A DNA stretch of 64,000 nt from Actinocorallia aurantiaca (GCF_039533685.1 NZ_BAAATZ010000003.1:434001-498000); one strand, 5' to 3'; positions 37,169 to 46,134 are shown, counted from the stretch's first letter. Program-made: numbers and translations. The notes: generated from the letters alone by a model not told the origin.

Positions 37169-38407
37169 GTGAACATCGAGATGGCCGCGGGCCTGGCCGG
37201 AGCGGTCGGGCTGATCGGTGGCCTCGCGACCGGTCTGGCGATCCGGTTCAGCGAGGCGGCGCACGGCAAGGCGTCCCCGCCTCCGGACCCCTCTTCGGCG
37301 CTCCCCAAGGGGCTCGCCGCCGTTCTGAGCGTCCTCCCCTTCTCCGTCGTCGTCGTGGACCTCGAGGACAGGGTCAGGAGGGCCTCCCCCGCCGCGCGCG
37401 CCCTCGGGATGGTCAAGGGCGACCGGCTCATGGTGGACGAGCTGATGGCGCTGGCGCGGCTCGTCCGGCGGGACGGGGAGATCCGCGAGACCGAGCTCCA
37501 GCTCGGACCCAACCGGCACGACGCCCGCTGGTTCTCCGTCCGGGTCGCGCCGCTGGGCGTCCAGGGGCTGGTCCTGGTGCTTGCCGAGGACCTCACCGAG
37601 CTGCGCCGCGTCGAGTCGATCCGGCGGGACTTCTCCGCCAACGTGAGCCACGAGCTGAAGACCCCGGTCGGCGCGCTGCTGCTGCTCGCCGAGACCGTCG
37701 AGGCCGCCGCCGAGGACGAGGAGGCCGTGCGGCGGTTCGCCGGCCGCATGCAGATCGAGGCGGCCCGCCTGTCCAGCCTCGTCCAGGACCTGATCACGCT
37801 CTCCCACGTGCAGGGCGACGAGCCCCTCGCCGAGGAGAAGCCCGTCTCGCTGGACGCCGTCGTCGCCGAGTCCGTCGACCGGGCCCGCACGGCCGCCGAG
37901 GGCAAGGGCACCGAGCTGGTCGTCACCGGGGTCGCCGACCTCTGGGTGCGCGGCGACCAGGAGCTGCTCGCCACCGCCCTGAAGAACCTGATCGACAACG
38001 CGATCTCCTACAGCCCCGAGCGGACCAGGGTGAGCGTCGAGACCCGGCTCATGGAGGGGTGCGCCGAGCTCAGCGTGACCGACCAGGGCATCGGCATCCC
38101 CGAACGGGAACTGGAGAGGATCTTCGAGCGGTTCTACCGGGTGGATCCGGCCCGCTCCCGCGAGACCGGCGGCACCGGTCTGGGCCTGGCCATCGTCAAG
38201 CACGTGGCGACCAAGCACGGAGGCGAGGTGACGGTCTGGAGCAAGGAGGGCTCCGGCTCGACCTTCGGCCTGCGGCTTCCCCTGCTGGAACACCCCCGAT
38301 CCACGGAAGCACGTGCGTCCGGCGGCGCGCTGCCGGTGGCCGAACGTGCGCTGACGCGCCCTGAACGATCCCCAGAAGACCAGTCAGTCCGGGAGGACAC
38401 TCCGTGA
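37169..38407 (+). CDS. Sensor histidine kinase PhoR/SenX3-like
   Basis: 412 aa: one N-terminal membrane segment (MAAGLAGAVGLIGGLATGLA), a PAS-like domain (about residues 50-145), HisKA with His161 in NVSHELKTPVGA, and HATPase motifs NLIDNAISYSP (N box), DQGIGIPE (G1), FERFYR (F box), GGTGLGLAIVKH (G2). TAACAT lies 7 nt before the GTG start. Its stop overlaps the response regulator (GTGA). Senses phosphate limitation with PhoU. Streptomyces name phoR, mycobacterial senX3. Confidence 0.92.
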   Translation: MNIEMAAGLAGAVGLIGGLATGLAIRFSEAAHGKASPPPDPSSALPKGLAAVLSVLPFSVVVVDLEDRVRRASPAARALGMVKGDRLMVDELMALARLVRRDGEIRETELQLGPNRHDARWFSVRVAPLGVQGLVLVLAEDLTELRRVESIRRDFSANVSHELKTPVGALLLLAETVEAAAEDEEAVRRFAGRMQIEAARLSSLVQDLITLSHVQGDEPLAEEKPVSLDAVVAESVDRARTAAEGKGTELVVTGVADLWVRGDQELLATALKNLIDNAISYSPERTRVSVETRLMEGCAELSVTDQGIGIPERELERIFERFYRVDPARSRETGGTGLGLAIVKHVATKHGGEVTVWSKEGSGSTFGLRLPLLEHPRSTEARASGGALPVAERALTRPERSPEDQSVREDTP

Positions 38408-39084
38408 CCCGTGTACTCGTCGTCGAGGATGAAGAGTCCTTCAGCGACGCCCTGTCCTACATGCTGCGCAAGGAGGGTTTCGAGGTCGCCGTCGCGGCCA
38501 CCGGGCCCGACGCGCTGGAGACCTTCGACCGCAACGGCGCCGACCTCGTCCTGCTGGACCTGATGCTGCCGGGGCTGCCCGGCACCGAGGTCTGCCGCGA
38601 GCTGCGCTCCCGCTCGAACGTCCCGGTGATCATGCTGACCGCCAAGGACAGCGAGGTCGACAAGGTGGTGGGCCTGGAGCTCGGCGCCGACGACTACGTC
38701 ACCAAGCCGTTCTCCTCCCGCGAGCTGGTCGCCCGGATCCGGGCGGTGCTGCGCCGCCAGGGCGACGTGGAGGAGCTCTCCCCGGCCGTCCTGGAGGCCG
38801 GGCCCGTCCGGATGGACGTGGAACGCCACATCGTCAGCGTCGGCGGCGAGACCGTCCAGCTGCCCCTGAAGGAGTTCGAGCTGCTGGAGGTGCTGCTGCG
38901 CAACGCGGGCCGCGTCCTGACCCGCATGCAGCTGATCGACCGCGTGTGGGGCGCCGACTACGTCGGGGACACCAAGACCCTGGACGTCCACGTGAAGCGC
39001 CTCAGGGCCAAGGTCGAGCCCGTGCCATCCGAGCCGCGCTACATCATCACGGTGCGGGGCCTGGGCTACAAGTTCGAGCCCTGA
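38404..39084 (+). CDS. Response regulator PhoP/RegX3-like (OmpR family)
   Basis: 226 aa: receiver with VVEDEESF, phosphoacceptor Asp in LVLLDLMLPG (about residue 52), switch Thr in IMLTAKD, KPFSSRELVARI; winged helix with LPLKEFELLEVLLRNAGRVL and VDVHVKRLRAK-type recognition region, ending RGLGYKFEP. Binds PHO boxes such as the one at 37063-37106. Coupled to the kinase by a 4-bp overlap. Confidence 0.94.
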   Translation: MTRVLVVEDEESFSDALSYMLRKEGFEVAVAATGPDALETFDRNGADLVLLDLMLPGLPGTEVCRELRSRSNVPVIMLTAKDSEVDKVVGLELGADDYVTKPFSSRELVARIRAVLRRQGDVEELSPAVLEAGPVRMDVERHIVSVGGETVQLPLKEFELLEVLLRNAGRVLTRMQLIDRVWGADYVGDTKTLDVHVKRLRAKVEPVPSEPRYIITVRGLGYKFEP

Positions 39085-39102
39085 CCCGACCGGAACACGC
39101 GG

Positions 39103-39131
39103 AAGGCCCCCGGCTTCACGCCGGGGGCCTT
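39103..39131. terminator. Bidirectional terminator between phoP and lipoprotein gene
   Basis: Perfect 12-bp stem AAGGCCCCCGGC / GCCGGGGGCCTT with a 5-nt loop between the two convergent stops. Confidence 0.75.
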
Positions 39132-39150
39132 CTCGCGGTTCGGGGGGAGA

Positions 39151-39966
39151 TCAGCTCTCGTGCTGCTCCTGCTTCTTCTTGGCCTTCTTGGTGGCGGTGG
39201 CGGTGGGGTTGGCGGCGGGGGTCGCCTCGACGGTCGTCTCGCCGTGCTCGCCGGCCTCTTCGCCGTGTTCACCGTGCTCGCCCTCGGTGGAGGGGGAGGC
39301 CGTCTGGCTGGGGGACGGCGTCGTCTTGGTGGCCGGGGCCAGGGTGGAGTACTCGCCCTGCGCCGGGATGACCTGGACGCTCACCGTGATCGCCTGGGCG
39401 TTGCGGAACTGCAGGGTCAGGCGGAGGTACTCGCCGCCGAAGAACACCTTCTTGGTGTTCTTCAGGACCACCGCGGAGCCGCCGTCCTGGCTCTTCTCCT
39501 CGGCCTGGCCGGTGGGGGCCTGGCCGGTGGGGGCCTGGGAGGGCGAGGCGGGCGTCTGGGAGGGCTCGGTCGTGGCGCCGGCGGCGCTCGGGCTCGCGGA
39601 CGGCGAGGCCTGCCCCGCCGGCTGGGCCAGGTTGACCGCCTCGTGCGCGGGCAGTTCGACGGCGCCGCCCTTGACGGTGCCGAGCTCGACCAGGCCGCCC
39701 TCGACGGTGACGCCGGTGAGGGCGTCGCTCTCGGAGGAGGCGTTGTTGATCAGGGAGCCGTAGACCGAGAGGGAGGAGCCGATCGGCAGCTTGGCGCCGG
39801 GCACCGGGCCCAGCACGAAGAGGTTGCGGACGTCGATCCCGTGCTGGGAGAAGTTGACGCCTTCGGTCAGCTGCGTGGGCTTGCTGCTCTCCGCGTTGGT
39901 GCCGGCACCGCATCCGGTCAGGGCGAGAGAACCGGCAACGGCCAGCAGGGCGACTTTGCGGATCAC
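39151..39966 (-). CDS. Lipoprotein with PCuAC/DUF461-like domain and low-complexity inserts
   Basis: 271 aa from GTG 39966 (GAGGAG 9 nt upstream). Lipobox in LAVAGSLALTGCGAG. An Ig-like domain (about residues 35-110; GIDVRNLFVLGPVPGAKLPI) is interrupted by a Ser/Pro/Thr/Gln-rich insert (QASPSASPSAAGATTEPSQT), resumes with VVLKNTKKVFFGGEYLRLTL, and ends in a His/Glu stretch (TEGEHGEHGEEAGEHGE) that could bind metal, then a Lys tail. Sits beside the pho genes, a placement also seen in Streptomyces. Copper-chaperone kinship is tentative. Confidence 0.7.
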   Translation of the reverse strand: MIRKVALLAVAGSLALTGCGAGTNAESSKPTQLTEGVNFSQHGIDVRNLFVLGPVPGAKLPIGSSLSVYGSLINNASSESDALTGVTVEGGLVELGTVKGGAVELPAHEAVNLAQPAGQASPSASPSAAGATTEPSQTPASPSQAPTGQAPTGQAEEKSQDGGSAVVLKNTKKVFFGGEYLRLTLQFRNAQAITVSVQVIPAQGEYSTLAPATKTTPSPSQTASPSTEGEHGEHGEEAGEHGETTVEATPAANPTATATKKAKKKQEQHES

Positions 39967-40083
39967 GACGACGAGCTCCTCAGAAGTGCACGCACAGTGC
40001 GGTGACGGTAGTGAATGGAGGTTTGTCCGGACGAATCGTAGCGACCAGGGCACGGTGCTCAGGCCCGGGGGGTCGAACTGCGA

Positions 40084-40791
40084 TCAGACCTTGATGAGGC
40101 GGGGGTCGACCACCGGTCCGAGGTCGTGGATCACCTGGGAGACCAGGCCGTCGCTCCGGACGACCACCACCGTCAGGCCTCGCGCGCGGTAAGAGGAGGC
40201 GAGGGCGTTCCCGGGGTCGTCGACGATCCCCGTCACCGTCTCCGTGATGCGATTCACGACCGGGCGGAGCTCCTGGTGGGCGTTGGGGACGCTCTGCCCG
40301 CTCGTCCGCCGGTCGGCCAGCAGGTAGAAGTGCAGCGACTGGCCGGCCGCCTGCCGGGCGAGCTCCCGCAGCCGGTCCTCGCAGGCGCAGCCCGGCGGCA
40401 TGATCGTGAAGACGGCGGGCCTGAGGCTCTCGGCGGTGCGGGGGGCGGCGTTCACGACGACCTGGGCGTCCGGGAGGCGGCCGCCGACCGCGCCCACGGC
40501 GGCGGTGGGGGAGGCGAGCGGGGCCGCGGGCGCCTGCGGGACGGGGCGCGGCCCGAAGAAGGTGATCAGGATGCCGCTGACGAGCGTCAGGACCAGGGAG
40601 AGGGCCAGGACCGGGACGGCCAGCCCGTAGCGGGTGACCGGGCGGAGCAGGCGGCGCAGCCTGGCCCGGCGCCGCTTGGCCCGTTCCTCGCGTCGCCACG
40701 CGGCCAGGTCCTCGTCCAGCTCACGGGCGTCGTCCGGGACGACCACGTCCACGCGAGGCAGGCCGTAGTCGTCGTCTCCGTCGTGTCTCAT
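40084..40791 (-). CDS. Single-pass membrane protein, unknown function
   Basis: 235 aa: acidic then basic cytoplasmic head (RREERAKRRRARLRRLLRPV), one membrane helix (LAVPVLALSLVLTLVSGILI, about residues 58-80) and an extracytoplasmic domain with CAC in PPGCACEDRLRELARQAAGQ and beta/alpha text resembling a thioredoxin-like fold (LHFYLLADRRTS, LTVVVVRSDG). No firm family. Confidence 0.6.
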   Translation of the reverse strand: MRHDGDDDYGLPRVDVVVPDDARELDEDLAAWRREERAKRRRARLRRLLRPVTRYGLAVPVLALSLVLTLVSGILITFFGPRPVPQAPAAPLASPTAAVGAVGGRLPDAQVVVNAAPRTAESLRPAVFTIMPPGCACEDRLRELARQAAGQSLHFYLLADRRTSGQSVPNAHQELRPVVNRITETVTGIVDDPGNALASSYRARGLTVVVVRSDGLVSQVIHDLGPVVDPRLIKV

Positions 40792-41079
40792 GCCGCACCT
40801 CTAGCCCTCGGCGGCAGGCCTCGGTTCCCAGTATGGTCGGCGGTCCGCCGGAAGCGCCCTCGCGGGGGCAGAAAAACGGTGCGCTTCCCGAAGCCGTGAA
40901 CAGATTGAGAAGGGCCGTTTCCACCTGTTGCCCGCAGGTTGCAGAGATGTTGCCCGTGGGTAGAACAATGAGCTCAGGGACGGTGCTTGCACCGCTGTGA
41001 GACTTTGTCAAGACCCCAATTGGTGGCGTGACCTGCGGAAATGTACAGTTGTCCGGTACGCGGCGGGAGAAGAGCGTGG

Positions 41080-41085
41080 TATCCT
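41080..41085 (+). promoter_or_regulatory. Candidate carD -10 element and leader
   Basis: TATCCT about 29 bp before the carD ATG; no clear -35 at 17 bp. The gap 40792-41113 contains no gene I can support. It holds a perfect inverted repeat CGGTGC-TT-GCACCG (40981-40994) that may be a regulatory site. Confidence 0.45.
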
Positions 41086-41113
41086 AGTCCCTAGCGGAAG
41101 GGGTACTTGTCAC

Positions 41114-41596
41114 ATGACTTTCACGGTCGGCGACACTGTCGTCTACCCCCACCATGGGGCTGCTCGGATCGAAGCCATCGAGACTCGCACCATCAAGGGT
41201 GAGGACAAGACCTACCTGGTGCTGAAGGTCGACAAGGGAGACCTTACAGTACGCGTCCCCGCGGACAACGCCGAGCTCGTGGGCGTCCGGGATGTGGTCG
41301 GCCAGGAAGGCCTGGAGAAGGTGTTCGAGGTGCTGCGCGCCCCCTACACCGAAGAGCCCACCAACTGGTCTCGGCGTTACAAGGCGAACTTGGAGAAGCT
41401 GGCGTCCGGTGACGTCAACAAGGTCGCCGAGGTCGTTCGCGACCTCTGGCGGCGCGACAAGGAGCGCGGTCTGTCCGCCGGCGAGAAGCGCATGCTCGCC
41501 AAGGCACGGCAGATCCTGGTCAGCGAGCTCGCGCTCGCGGAGAAGACCAACGAGGACAAGGCCGAAGCGCTTCTGGACGAGGTGCTGGCCGGTTAG
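41114..41596 (+). CDS. carD: CarD family RNA polymerase-binding transcription factor
   Basis: 160-aa CarD/CdnL: N-terminal RNA polymerase-interaction Tudor-like domain (MTFTVGDTVVYPHHGAARIE, KTYLVLKVDKGDLTVRVPAD) and helical DNA-binding domain with the conserved Trp (EEPTNWSRRYKANLEKLASG). Stabilises open complexes at housekeeping and rRNA promoters by contacting RpoB, encoded in this same window. Essential in mycobacteria. Confidence 0.96.
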   Translation: MTFTVGDTVVYPHHGAARIEAIETRTIKGEDKTYLVLKVDKGDLTVRVPADNAELVGVRDVVGQEGLEKVFEVLRAPYTEEPTNWSRRYKANLEKLASGDVNKVAEVVRDLWRRDKERGLSAGEKRMLAKARQILVSELALAEKTNEDKAEALLDEVLAG

Positions 41597-41643
41597 CTCT
41601 GCTCCTTTCAGGGTTTTCCCCGTCGGTGGGCTTTAATACCCGC

Positions 41644-42129
41644 ATGACACAGAACCATCCACGGGTGGGCGTCGGAACCGACGTCCACCCGTTCGCTTCC
41701 GGCCGCCCCCTGTGGGTCGCGGGGCTGGAATGGCCCGGCGAGGGCGACGGCATCGAAGGCCACTCCGACGGCGACGTGGCGGCCCACGCGGCCTGCGACG
41801 CGCTGCTGGGCGCCGCCGGGCTGGGCGATCTGGGAGCCGTCTTCGGCACCTCCGACCCGCGCTGGCACGGGGCGTCCGGCGCCGTGCTCCTCACCGAGGT
41901 GCACCGGCTGGTGCGCGAGGCCGGCTACGAGATCGGGAACGTGGCGATCCAGGTGATCGGCAACCGGCCGAAGATCGGCAAGCGGCGGGGCGAGGCGGAG
42001 AAGGCGCTCGGCGCCGTGCTGGACGGGGCCGCGGTCAGCGTCTCGGCCACCACCACCGACGGGCTCGGGCTGACCGGCCGGGGCGAGGGCATCGCCGCCA
42101 TCGCCACCGCGCTGATCTTCCCCCGCTGA
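41644..42129 (+). CDS. ispF: 2-C-methyl-D-erythritol 2,4-cyclodiphosphate synthase
   Basis: 161-aa MEP-pathway enzyme. VGVGTDVHPF supplies Asp and His for zinc, GHSDGDVAAHAACDALLGAA the family signature, and TTDGLGLTGRGEG the CDP-binding end. TTTAAT is 6 nt before ATG. In many actinobacteria ispD stands between carD and ispF; here it is absent, so ispD must be elsewhere. Confidence 0.95.
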   Translation: MTQNHPRVGVGTDVHPFASGRPLWVAGLEWPGEGDGIEGHSDGDVAAHAACDALLGAAGLGDLGAVFGTSDPRWHGASGAVLLTEVHRLVREAGYEIGNVAIQVIGNRPKIGKRRGEAEKALGAVLDGAAVSVSATTTDGLGLTGRGEGIAAIATALIFPR

Positions 42130-42139
42130 CGCCCGTCCG

Positions 42140-43144
42140 TCAGCTCTCCTCCGGCGGGAGGGGGGCGCTGCGGAAGCTCCCCGACGGGGGGTTGCGCTCC
42201 GGCGAGTAGCCGACCCACTCCCCGTCCTCGACGGGCTCTTCGGCGTCCCCTGAATCCCGGCTCTCGGGCTTATGGACGGGAAGGGGGAAGTCCGGCTGGG
42301 TCGTGGAAGCCCGGGCGTTCCCGTCCTCCAGAGGTTCCTGCGCCGTCTCCTCGGAAGCCTCCTTCCGGCCGACCAGCTTCACGTCCGTCGGCAGGCTCAG
42401 GGGCGGCCGGACCGGCTGCGGCTCCTCCCGGACGGGTTCCTCGATCTCCTCGACCTCCTCGCGGGCCTCCTCCCGGACGCCGCCGGGCCAGGGCGAGTCC
42501 CACGGCTCCGTCTCGTCGACCGTCTCCTCGAGGGGGGCGACGGGCTCCCGGTAGGCCTCGGGGAGGTCCTCGGCGGTGAGCAGGGGCAGCGGGTCGGTCT
42601 GGTGCTCCGGACGCTCCTCGGCCCGCTCCTCTACGAGGCCGGGGATCAGCGCGGGCGCGTCGTTCTTCTTCGCGTGGGCTGCCCGGTGCCTCCGGGGCCG
42701 CCGCTGCGGGGCGCCCTCGCGCAGCTGCCGGAACATCGACATCCACAGCCAGATCGCCAGCAGCGCCGCCACCCAGGGCGCGGACGCGACGCCCGCCTCC
42801 AGCGCGGTGCCCTCGATCGGCTCGAAGCCCTTGAGCGCGTGCTGCACCGAGGCCGCGATCCCGCCGCCCACCAGCGCGATCAGCACCAGCCAACGGGTCC
42901 ACCGCACCCACCAGGGGGAGTTGCGGGCGACGAAGACCGCGAGCAGGGCGACCGACACCAGACCGTCGTAGACCAGCGGGTAGTGGCGGCCGAACCGGTC
43001 GGCGTTGTCCCCCCTCAGTCCGGCGAGGGCCAGCAGGCGCAGGGCGTCGTAGGACAGGTAGAACGCTCCGGCGGTGAGCGCGGCGACCGCGAGGAAGCCG
43101 AGCACGGTGAAGAGACGCTGTGAACGGGTGGGAGCGGGAGTCAT
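42140..43144 (-). CDS. DUF2637 membrane protein with acidic tail
   Basis: 334 aa from ATG 43144. Four membrane helices in the first 150 residues (LFTVLGFLAVAALTAGAFYL, SYDALRLLALAGLRG, LVSVALLAVFVARN, LVLIALVGGGIAASV), the DUF2637 pattern found in Streptomyces Spd/SpdB-type and chromosomal proteins. The rest is a long Glu/Pro-rich, probably disordered tail (EEAREEVEEIEEPVREEPQP). Function unknown. Confidence 0.75.
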   Translation of the reverse strand: MTPAPTRSQRLFTVLGFLAVAALTAGAFYLSYDALRLLALAGLRGDNADRFGRHYPLVYDGLVSVALLAVFVARNSPWWVRWTRWLVLIALVGGGIAASVQHALKGFEPIEGTALEAGVASAPWVAALLAIWLWMSMFRQLREGAPQRRPRRHRAAHAKKNDAPALIPGLVEERAEERPEHQTDPLPLLTAEDLPEAYREPVAPLEETVDETEPWDSPWPGGVREEAREEVEEIEEPVREEPQPVRPPLSLPTDVKLVGRKEASEETAQEPLEDGNARASTTQPDFPLPVHKPESRDSGDAEEPVEDGEWVGYSPERNPPSGSFRSAPLPPEES

Positions 43145-43272
43145 GACGCCTCGGGGGAAGACGAATAGGTGGAAGTCAATCTTCCCCGTCCAAGAGCCAT
43201 TTTCGCGACCCTTGCTGGACAACTGTGTCAGCTACCTCTGGAAGGGCCCGGGCCCTAGTAGCCTTGACTTCC

Positions 43273-44667
43273 GTGAGTCTCCGCCTTTATGACACCAGCA
43301 CTCGTACCGTCCGGGACTTCGAGCCCCTTCACCCGGGGCGGGTCGGGCTGTACGTGTGCGGGGCCACGCCACAGGCCGCTCCGCACATCGGACACCTGCG
43401 GTCCGGGGTGATCTACGACCTGCTGGTGCGGTGGCTGAAGAGGTCGGGGTACGAGGTGACGTTCGCGCGCAACGTCACCGACGTCGACGACAAGATCATC
43501 GCGGTGGCGGAGAAGACCGGCGTGCCGTGGTTCGCGGTCGCCGAGGCCAACCAGCGGATCTTCAACCGCGGGTACGCGACGCTCGGCTGCCTCGACCCGA
43601 CGATCGAGCCGCGCGCGACCGGGCACGTGCCCGAGATGATCATCCTGATGCGGCGGCTGATCGACGCCGGGCACGCCTACAACGTCGAGAACGACGTGTA
43701 CTTCGACGTGAAGTCCTGGGCCTCGGAGTACGGGAGGCTGTCCAACCAGCGGCTCGAGAACATGCGCTCGCCAGGGGACACCCCCAACGAGGACCTCAAG
43801 CGCGACCCGCGCGACTTCGCGCTGTGGAAGGGCGCCAAGCCCGGCGAGCCCAGCTGGGAGACCCCCTGGGGTCCCGGCCGCCCCGGCTGGCACCTGGAGT
43901 GCTCGGCGATGGCCACCAAGTACCTCGGCGCGACGTTCGACATCCACGGCGGCGGCGTCGACCTGATCTTCCCGCACCACGAGAACGAGATCGCCCAGTC
44001 GAAGGCCGCCGGGGACGGGTTCGCCCGCTACTGGCTGCACAACGGGCTCCTCACCATCGAGGGCGAGAAGATGAGCAAGTCCCTCGGGAACGTGGTCTAC
44101 CTGGACGACCTGCTCCGGCGGGTGCGCCCCGTCGAGGCGCGGTACTACCTGGCCTCGGCGCACTACCGGTCGGTCATCGACTTCACGCCCGGCGCCCTGG
44201 ACGAGGCGGCCACCGCCTACCAGCGGATCGAGGGCTTCCTCACCCGGGCCGGCGAGGCGTTCGGCGACATCAAGCCGTCCGCCGACCTGCCCGTGGCCTT
44301 CAGCGAGGCGCTCGACGATGACCTGGGCGTCCCGCAGGCCCTCGCCGTCGTCCACGAGACCGTCCGGGCGGGCAACAGCGCGCTGGCGTCCGACGACCAG
44401 CGGACGGCGCGTGACGCCGCGTCCTCGGTGCGGGCCATGACGGCCGTGCTGGGCCTCGACCCGGCGGAATGGACGTCCTCCTCCGGCGGCGACGACCTGC
44501 GCCCGGTGGTGGAGGCGCTCGTCAAGGTCGCGCTCGACCAGCGGCAGGCGGCGCGGGAACGCAAGGACTGGGCGGCGGCCGACGCCATCCGGGACGGGCT
44601 GACCGCCGCCGGGATCGTGGTGGAGGACACCCCCCAGGGGCCGCGGTTCGACATCCGCAGGGGATGA
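43273..44667 (+). CDS. cysS: Cysteinyl-tRNA synthetase
   Basis: 464-aa class I synthetase starting GTG 43273 (SLRLYDTSTRTVRDFEP). HIGH motif as PHIGHLRSG, zinc ligands Cys in YVCGATPQ, Cys in WHLECSAM and His in FPHHENEIAQS, and EKMSKSLGN. It aligns with true CysS rather than the shorter mycothiol enzyme MshC, since the long anticodon-binding C-terminus (about 330-464) is present. GGGCCCGGGCCC palindrome and TAGCCT lie just upstream. Confidence 0.94.
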   Translation: MSLRLYDTSTRTVRDFEPLHPGRVGLYVCGATPQAAPHIGHLRSGVIYDLLVRWLKRSGYEVTFARNVTDVDDKIIAVAEKTGVPWFAVAEANQRIFNRGYATLGCLDPTIEPRATGHVPEMIILMRRLIDAGHAYNVENDVYFDVKSWASEYGRLSNQRLENMRSPGDTPNEDLKRDPRDFALWKGAKPGEPSWETPWGPGRPGWHLECSAMATKYLGATFDIHGGGVDLIFPHHENEIAQSKAAGDGFARYWLHNGLLTIEGEKMSKSLGNVVYLDDLLRRVRPVEARYYLASAHYRSVIDFTPGALDEAATAYQRIEGFLTRAGEAFGDIKPSADLPVAFSEALDDDLGVPQALAVVHETVRAGNSALASDDQRTARDAASSVRAMTAVLGLDPAEWTSSSGGDDLRPVVEALVKVALDQRQAARERKDWAAADAIRDGLTAAGIVVEDTPQGPRFDIRRG

Positions 44668-44744
44668 TCCCGGCCGATCCCGGGCCGATCCCGTCCGGGG
44701 GGTCGGGGAGTCCCTATACCCTGGAGTGTAAGAATTTTCCAGGG
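44666..44744. repeat. Tandem GATCCCG repeat and hairpin leader before rlmB
   Basis: Three imperfect 10-11-bp units GATCCCGGCC, GATCCCGGGCC, GATCCCGTCC (44666-44696) begin at the cysS stop. Then TACCCT-type -10 and an inverted repeat CCCTGGA ... TCCAGGG (44719-44744) in the likely 5' leader, just before the ribosome site GGGAGGGG. Confidence 0.5.
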
Positions 44745-44758
44745 AGGGGCAGCCGAGG

Positions 44759-45682
44759 ATGACCAAGAAGGGCAAGAAGGGCCCGAGCGTCACCGCCAAG
44801 GCCGAGGACAGGCACTGGCACGGCAAGCGGGTCAAGGCGCGCAACGCCAAGAACGCTTCCCGCACGGGCTCGAAGACCCTGGGTCTCCGCAAGCCCGGTT
44901 CGAGGCCCGGCGGCGCGGCGCAGGACCGTTCGGAGCGTCCCGGCGCCACGCGGCGCCCTGACGCGCCCGAGCTCGTCCACGGCCGCAACCCGGTCCTGGA
45001 GGCGCTCCGCGAGGGCGTCCCCGGCACCACGCTGTACTACATGGCCGACAGCGACGAGCGCGTCCGCGAGGCCATCAAGATCGCGGCCGACAGCGGCATC
45101 GCCCTGCTGGAGTGCGGCAAGCCCGAACTGGACCGCCTGACGGACCGCGCCGTCCACCAGGGCCTCGCCCTGCAGGTGAAGCCGTTCCGCTACGCCCACC
45201 CCGACGACCTCCTGCGCGGCACCGCCCCGCTGATCGTCGCCCTGGACGGCATCACCGACGCCCGCAACCTCGGCGCCATCGTCCGCTCCGCGTCGGCCTT
45301 CGGCGCCAGCGGCATCCTGCTGCCCGAACGCCGCAGCGCGAGCATCAACGCGGGCGCCTGGAAGACCAGCGCCGGCACCCTGGCGAACATGCCCGTGGCC
45401 CGCTGCACCAACCTCACCCGCCAGCTGAAGGCCTACCAGGACGCGGGCTGCTTCGTCGCGGGCCTCGACGCCCACGGCGGCTCCAGCATCGCCGACATCC
45501 CCGCCGCCGACGGCCCCTTCGTCCTCGTCGTCGGCTCCGAGGGCAAGGGCCTCAGCCGCCTGGTCACCGACCACTGCGACATCCTCGCCCACATCCCCAT
45601 GTTCGGCCACGCCGAGTCCCTCAACGCCGGCATAGCCGCAGGCATCGCCCTGTACGAACTCGCCCGCCAGCGTCACAGCTGA
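44759..45682 (+). CDS. rlmB: 23S rRNA (guanosine-2'-O)-methyltransferase RlmB (TrmH family)
   Basis: 307-aa SpoU methyltransferase. A basic N-terminal extension (MTKKGKKGPSVTAKAEDRHW) precedes the substrate-binding domain (ELVHGRNPVLEALREGVPGT) and the knotted catalytic domain: LDGITDARNLGAIVRSASAF (motif 1 with catalytic Arg), VVGSEGKGLSRLV (motif 2), IPMFGHAESLNAGIAAGIAL (motif 3). Methylates G2251 of 23S rRNA. Usual neighbour of cysS. Confidence 0.93.
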   Translation: MTKKGKKGPSVTAKAEDRHWHGKRVKARNAKNASRTGSKTLGLRKPGSRPGGAAQDRSERPGATRRPDAPELVHGRNPVLEALREGVPGTTLYYMADSDERVREAIKIAADSGIALLECGKPELDRLTDRAVHQGLALQVKPFRYAHPDDLLRGTAPLIVALDGITDARNLGAIVRSASAFGASGILLPERRSASINAGAWKTSAGTLANMPVARCTNLTRQLKAYQDAGCFVAGLDAHGGSSIADIPAADGPFVLVVGSEGKGLSRLVTDHCDILAHIPMFGHAESLNAGIAAGIALYELARQRHS

Positions 45683-45714
45683 TTTCCGGCTACCATGCCC
45701 CCATAACCTTCTAC

Positions 45715-45791
45715 GCCTCGTTAGCTCAGCCGGCCAGAGCAGCTGTCTTGTAAACAGCAGGTCATCGGTTCGAATCCGATACGGGGCTCCA
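45715..45791 (+). tRNA. tRNA-Thr (UGU)
   Basis: Cloverleaf by eye: acceptor GCCTCGT / ACGGGGC, D-stem GCTC/GAGC, anticodon stem GCTGT-CTTGTAA-ACAGC with anticodon TGT, T-arm ATCGG-TTCGAAT-CCGAT, discriminator T and encoded CCA (45789-45791). Confidence 0.95.
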
Positions 45792-45795
45792 GGTC

Positions 45796-45808
45796 NNNNN
45801 NNNNNNNN
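45796..45808. other. Assembly gap (13 N)
   Basis: Unresolved bases 5 bp downstream of tRNA-Thr, so any element integrated at this tRNA would be hidden or mis-joined here. Confidence 0.99.
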
Positions 45809-46131
45809 TTTGTGGTGACGGGCGCTCTTTGGCTTGCTCCTGCGGCTGCGGAGCACGGCTAGAGGGCTTGTCTCGGCTGCTCTCCCTGTCTCGGCCCCTC
45901 GCTACGCTCGGGACTGTGCCCACCGGGGCTCCGCCCCGGACCCCGGGCGAGTGGCTCCGCCCCTCCCGCACCCCGCCTGCCGGAATCTTCCTTCGCGCCC
46001 TGCAAGGCCCGTGGCCCGTTCTCCGTTCAGGACCCGCGAGCGCTTCCGGCGGCGCTACCGAGCCTGGCGGCTCGTACGCCCCGCCTGCCATCCGTCCGGA
46101 ACGTCAGAAGTTCGGCCTGCGGATGGCTTTC
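45809..46131. repeat. GC-rich intergenic stretch with small palindromes, no gene
   Basis: About 320 bp between tRNA-Thr and the IS5-family element with no credible coding frame. Contains GGGGCTCCGCCCCGG, CTCGCTACGCTCGGG and a twice-occurring CCCCGCCTGCC (near 45974 and 46079), resembling short extragenic palindromes common in actinomycete genomes. Confidence 0.5.
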
Positions 46132-46134
46132 CTA

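Noticed and set aside
43200..43272. T-box leader before cysS
   Set aside because: No specifier loop or T-box sequence; the gap is too short and TAGCCT lies 8 nt before the start codon.
45809..46131. Possible CRISPR-like or direct-repeat array near tRNA-Thr
   Set aside because: Only short GC-rich palindromes and one 11-bp word twice; no regular spacing and no cas genes.
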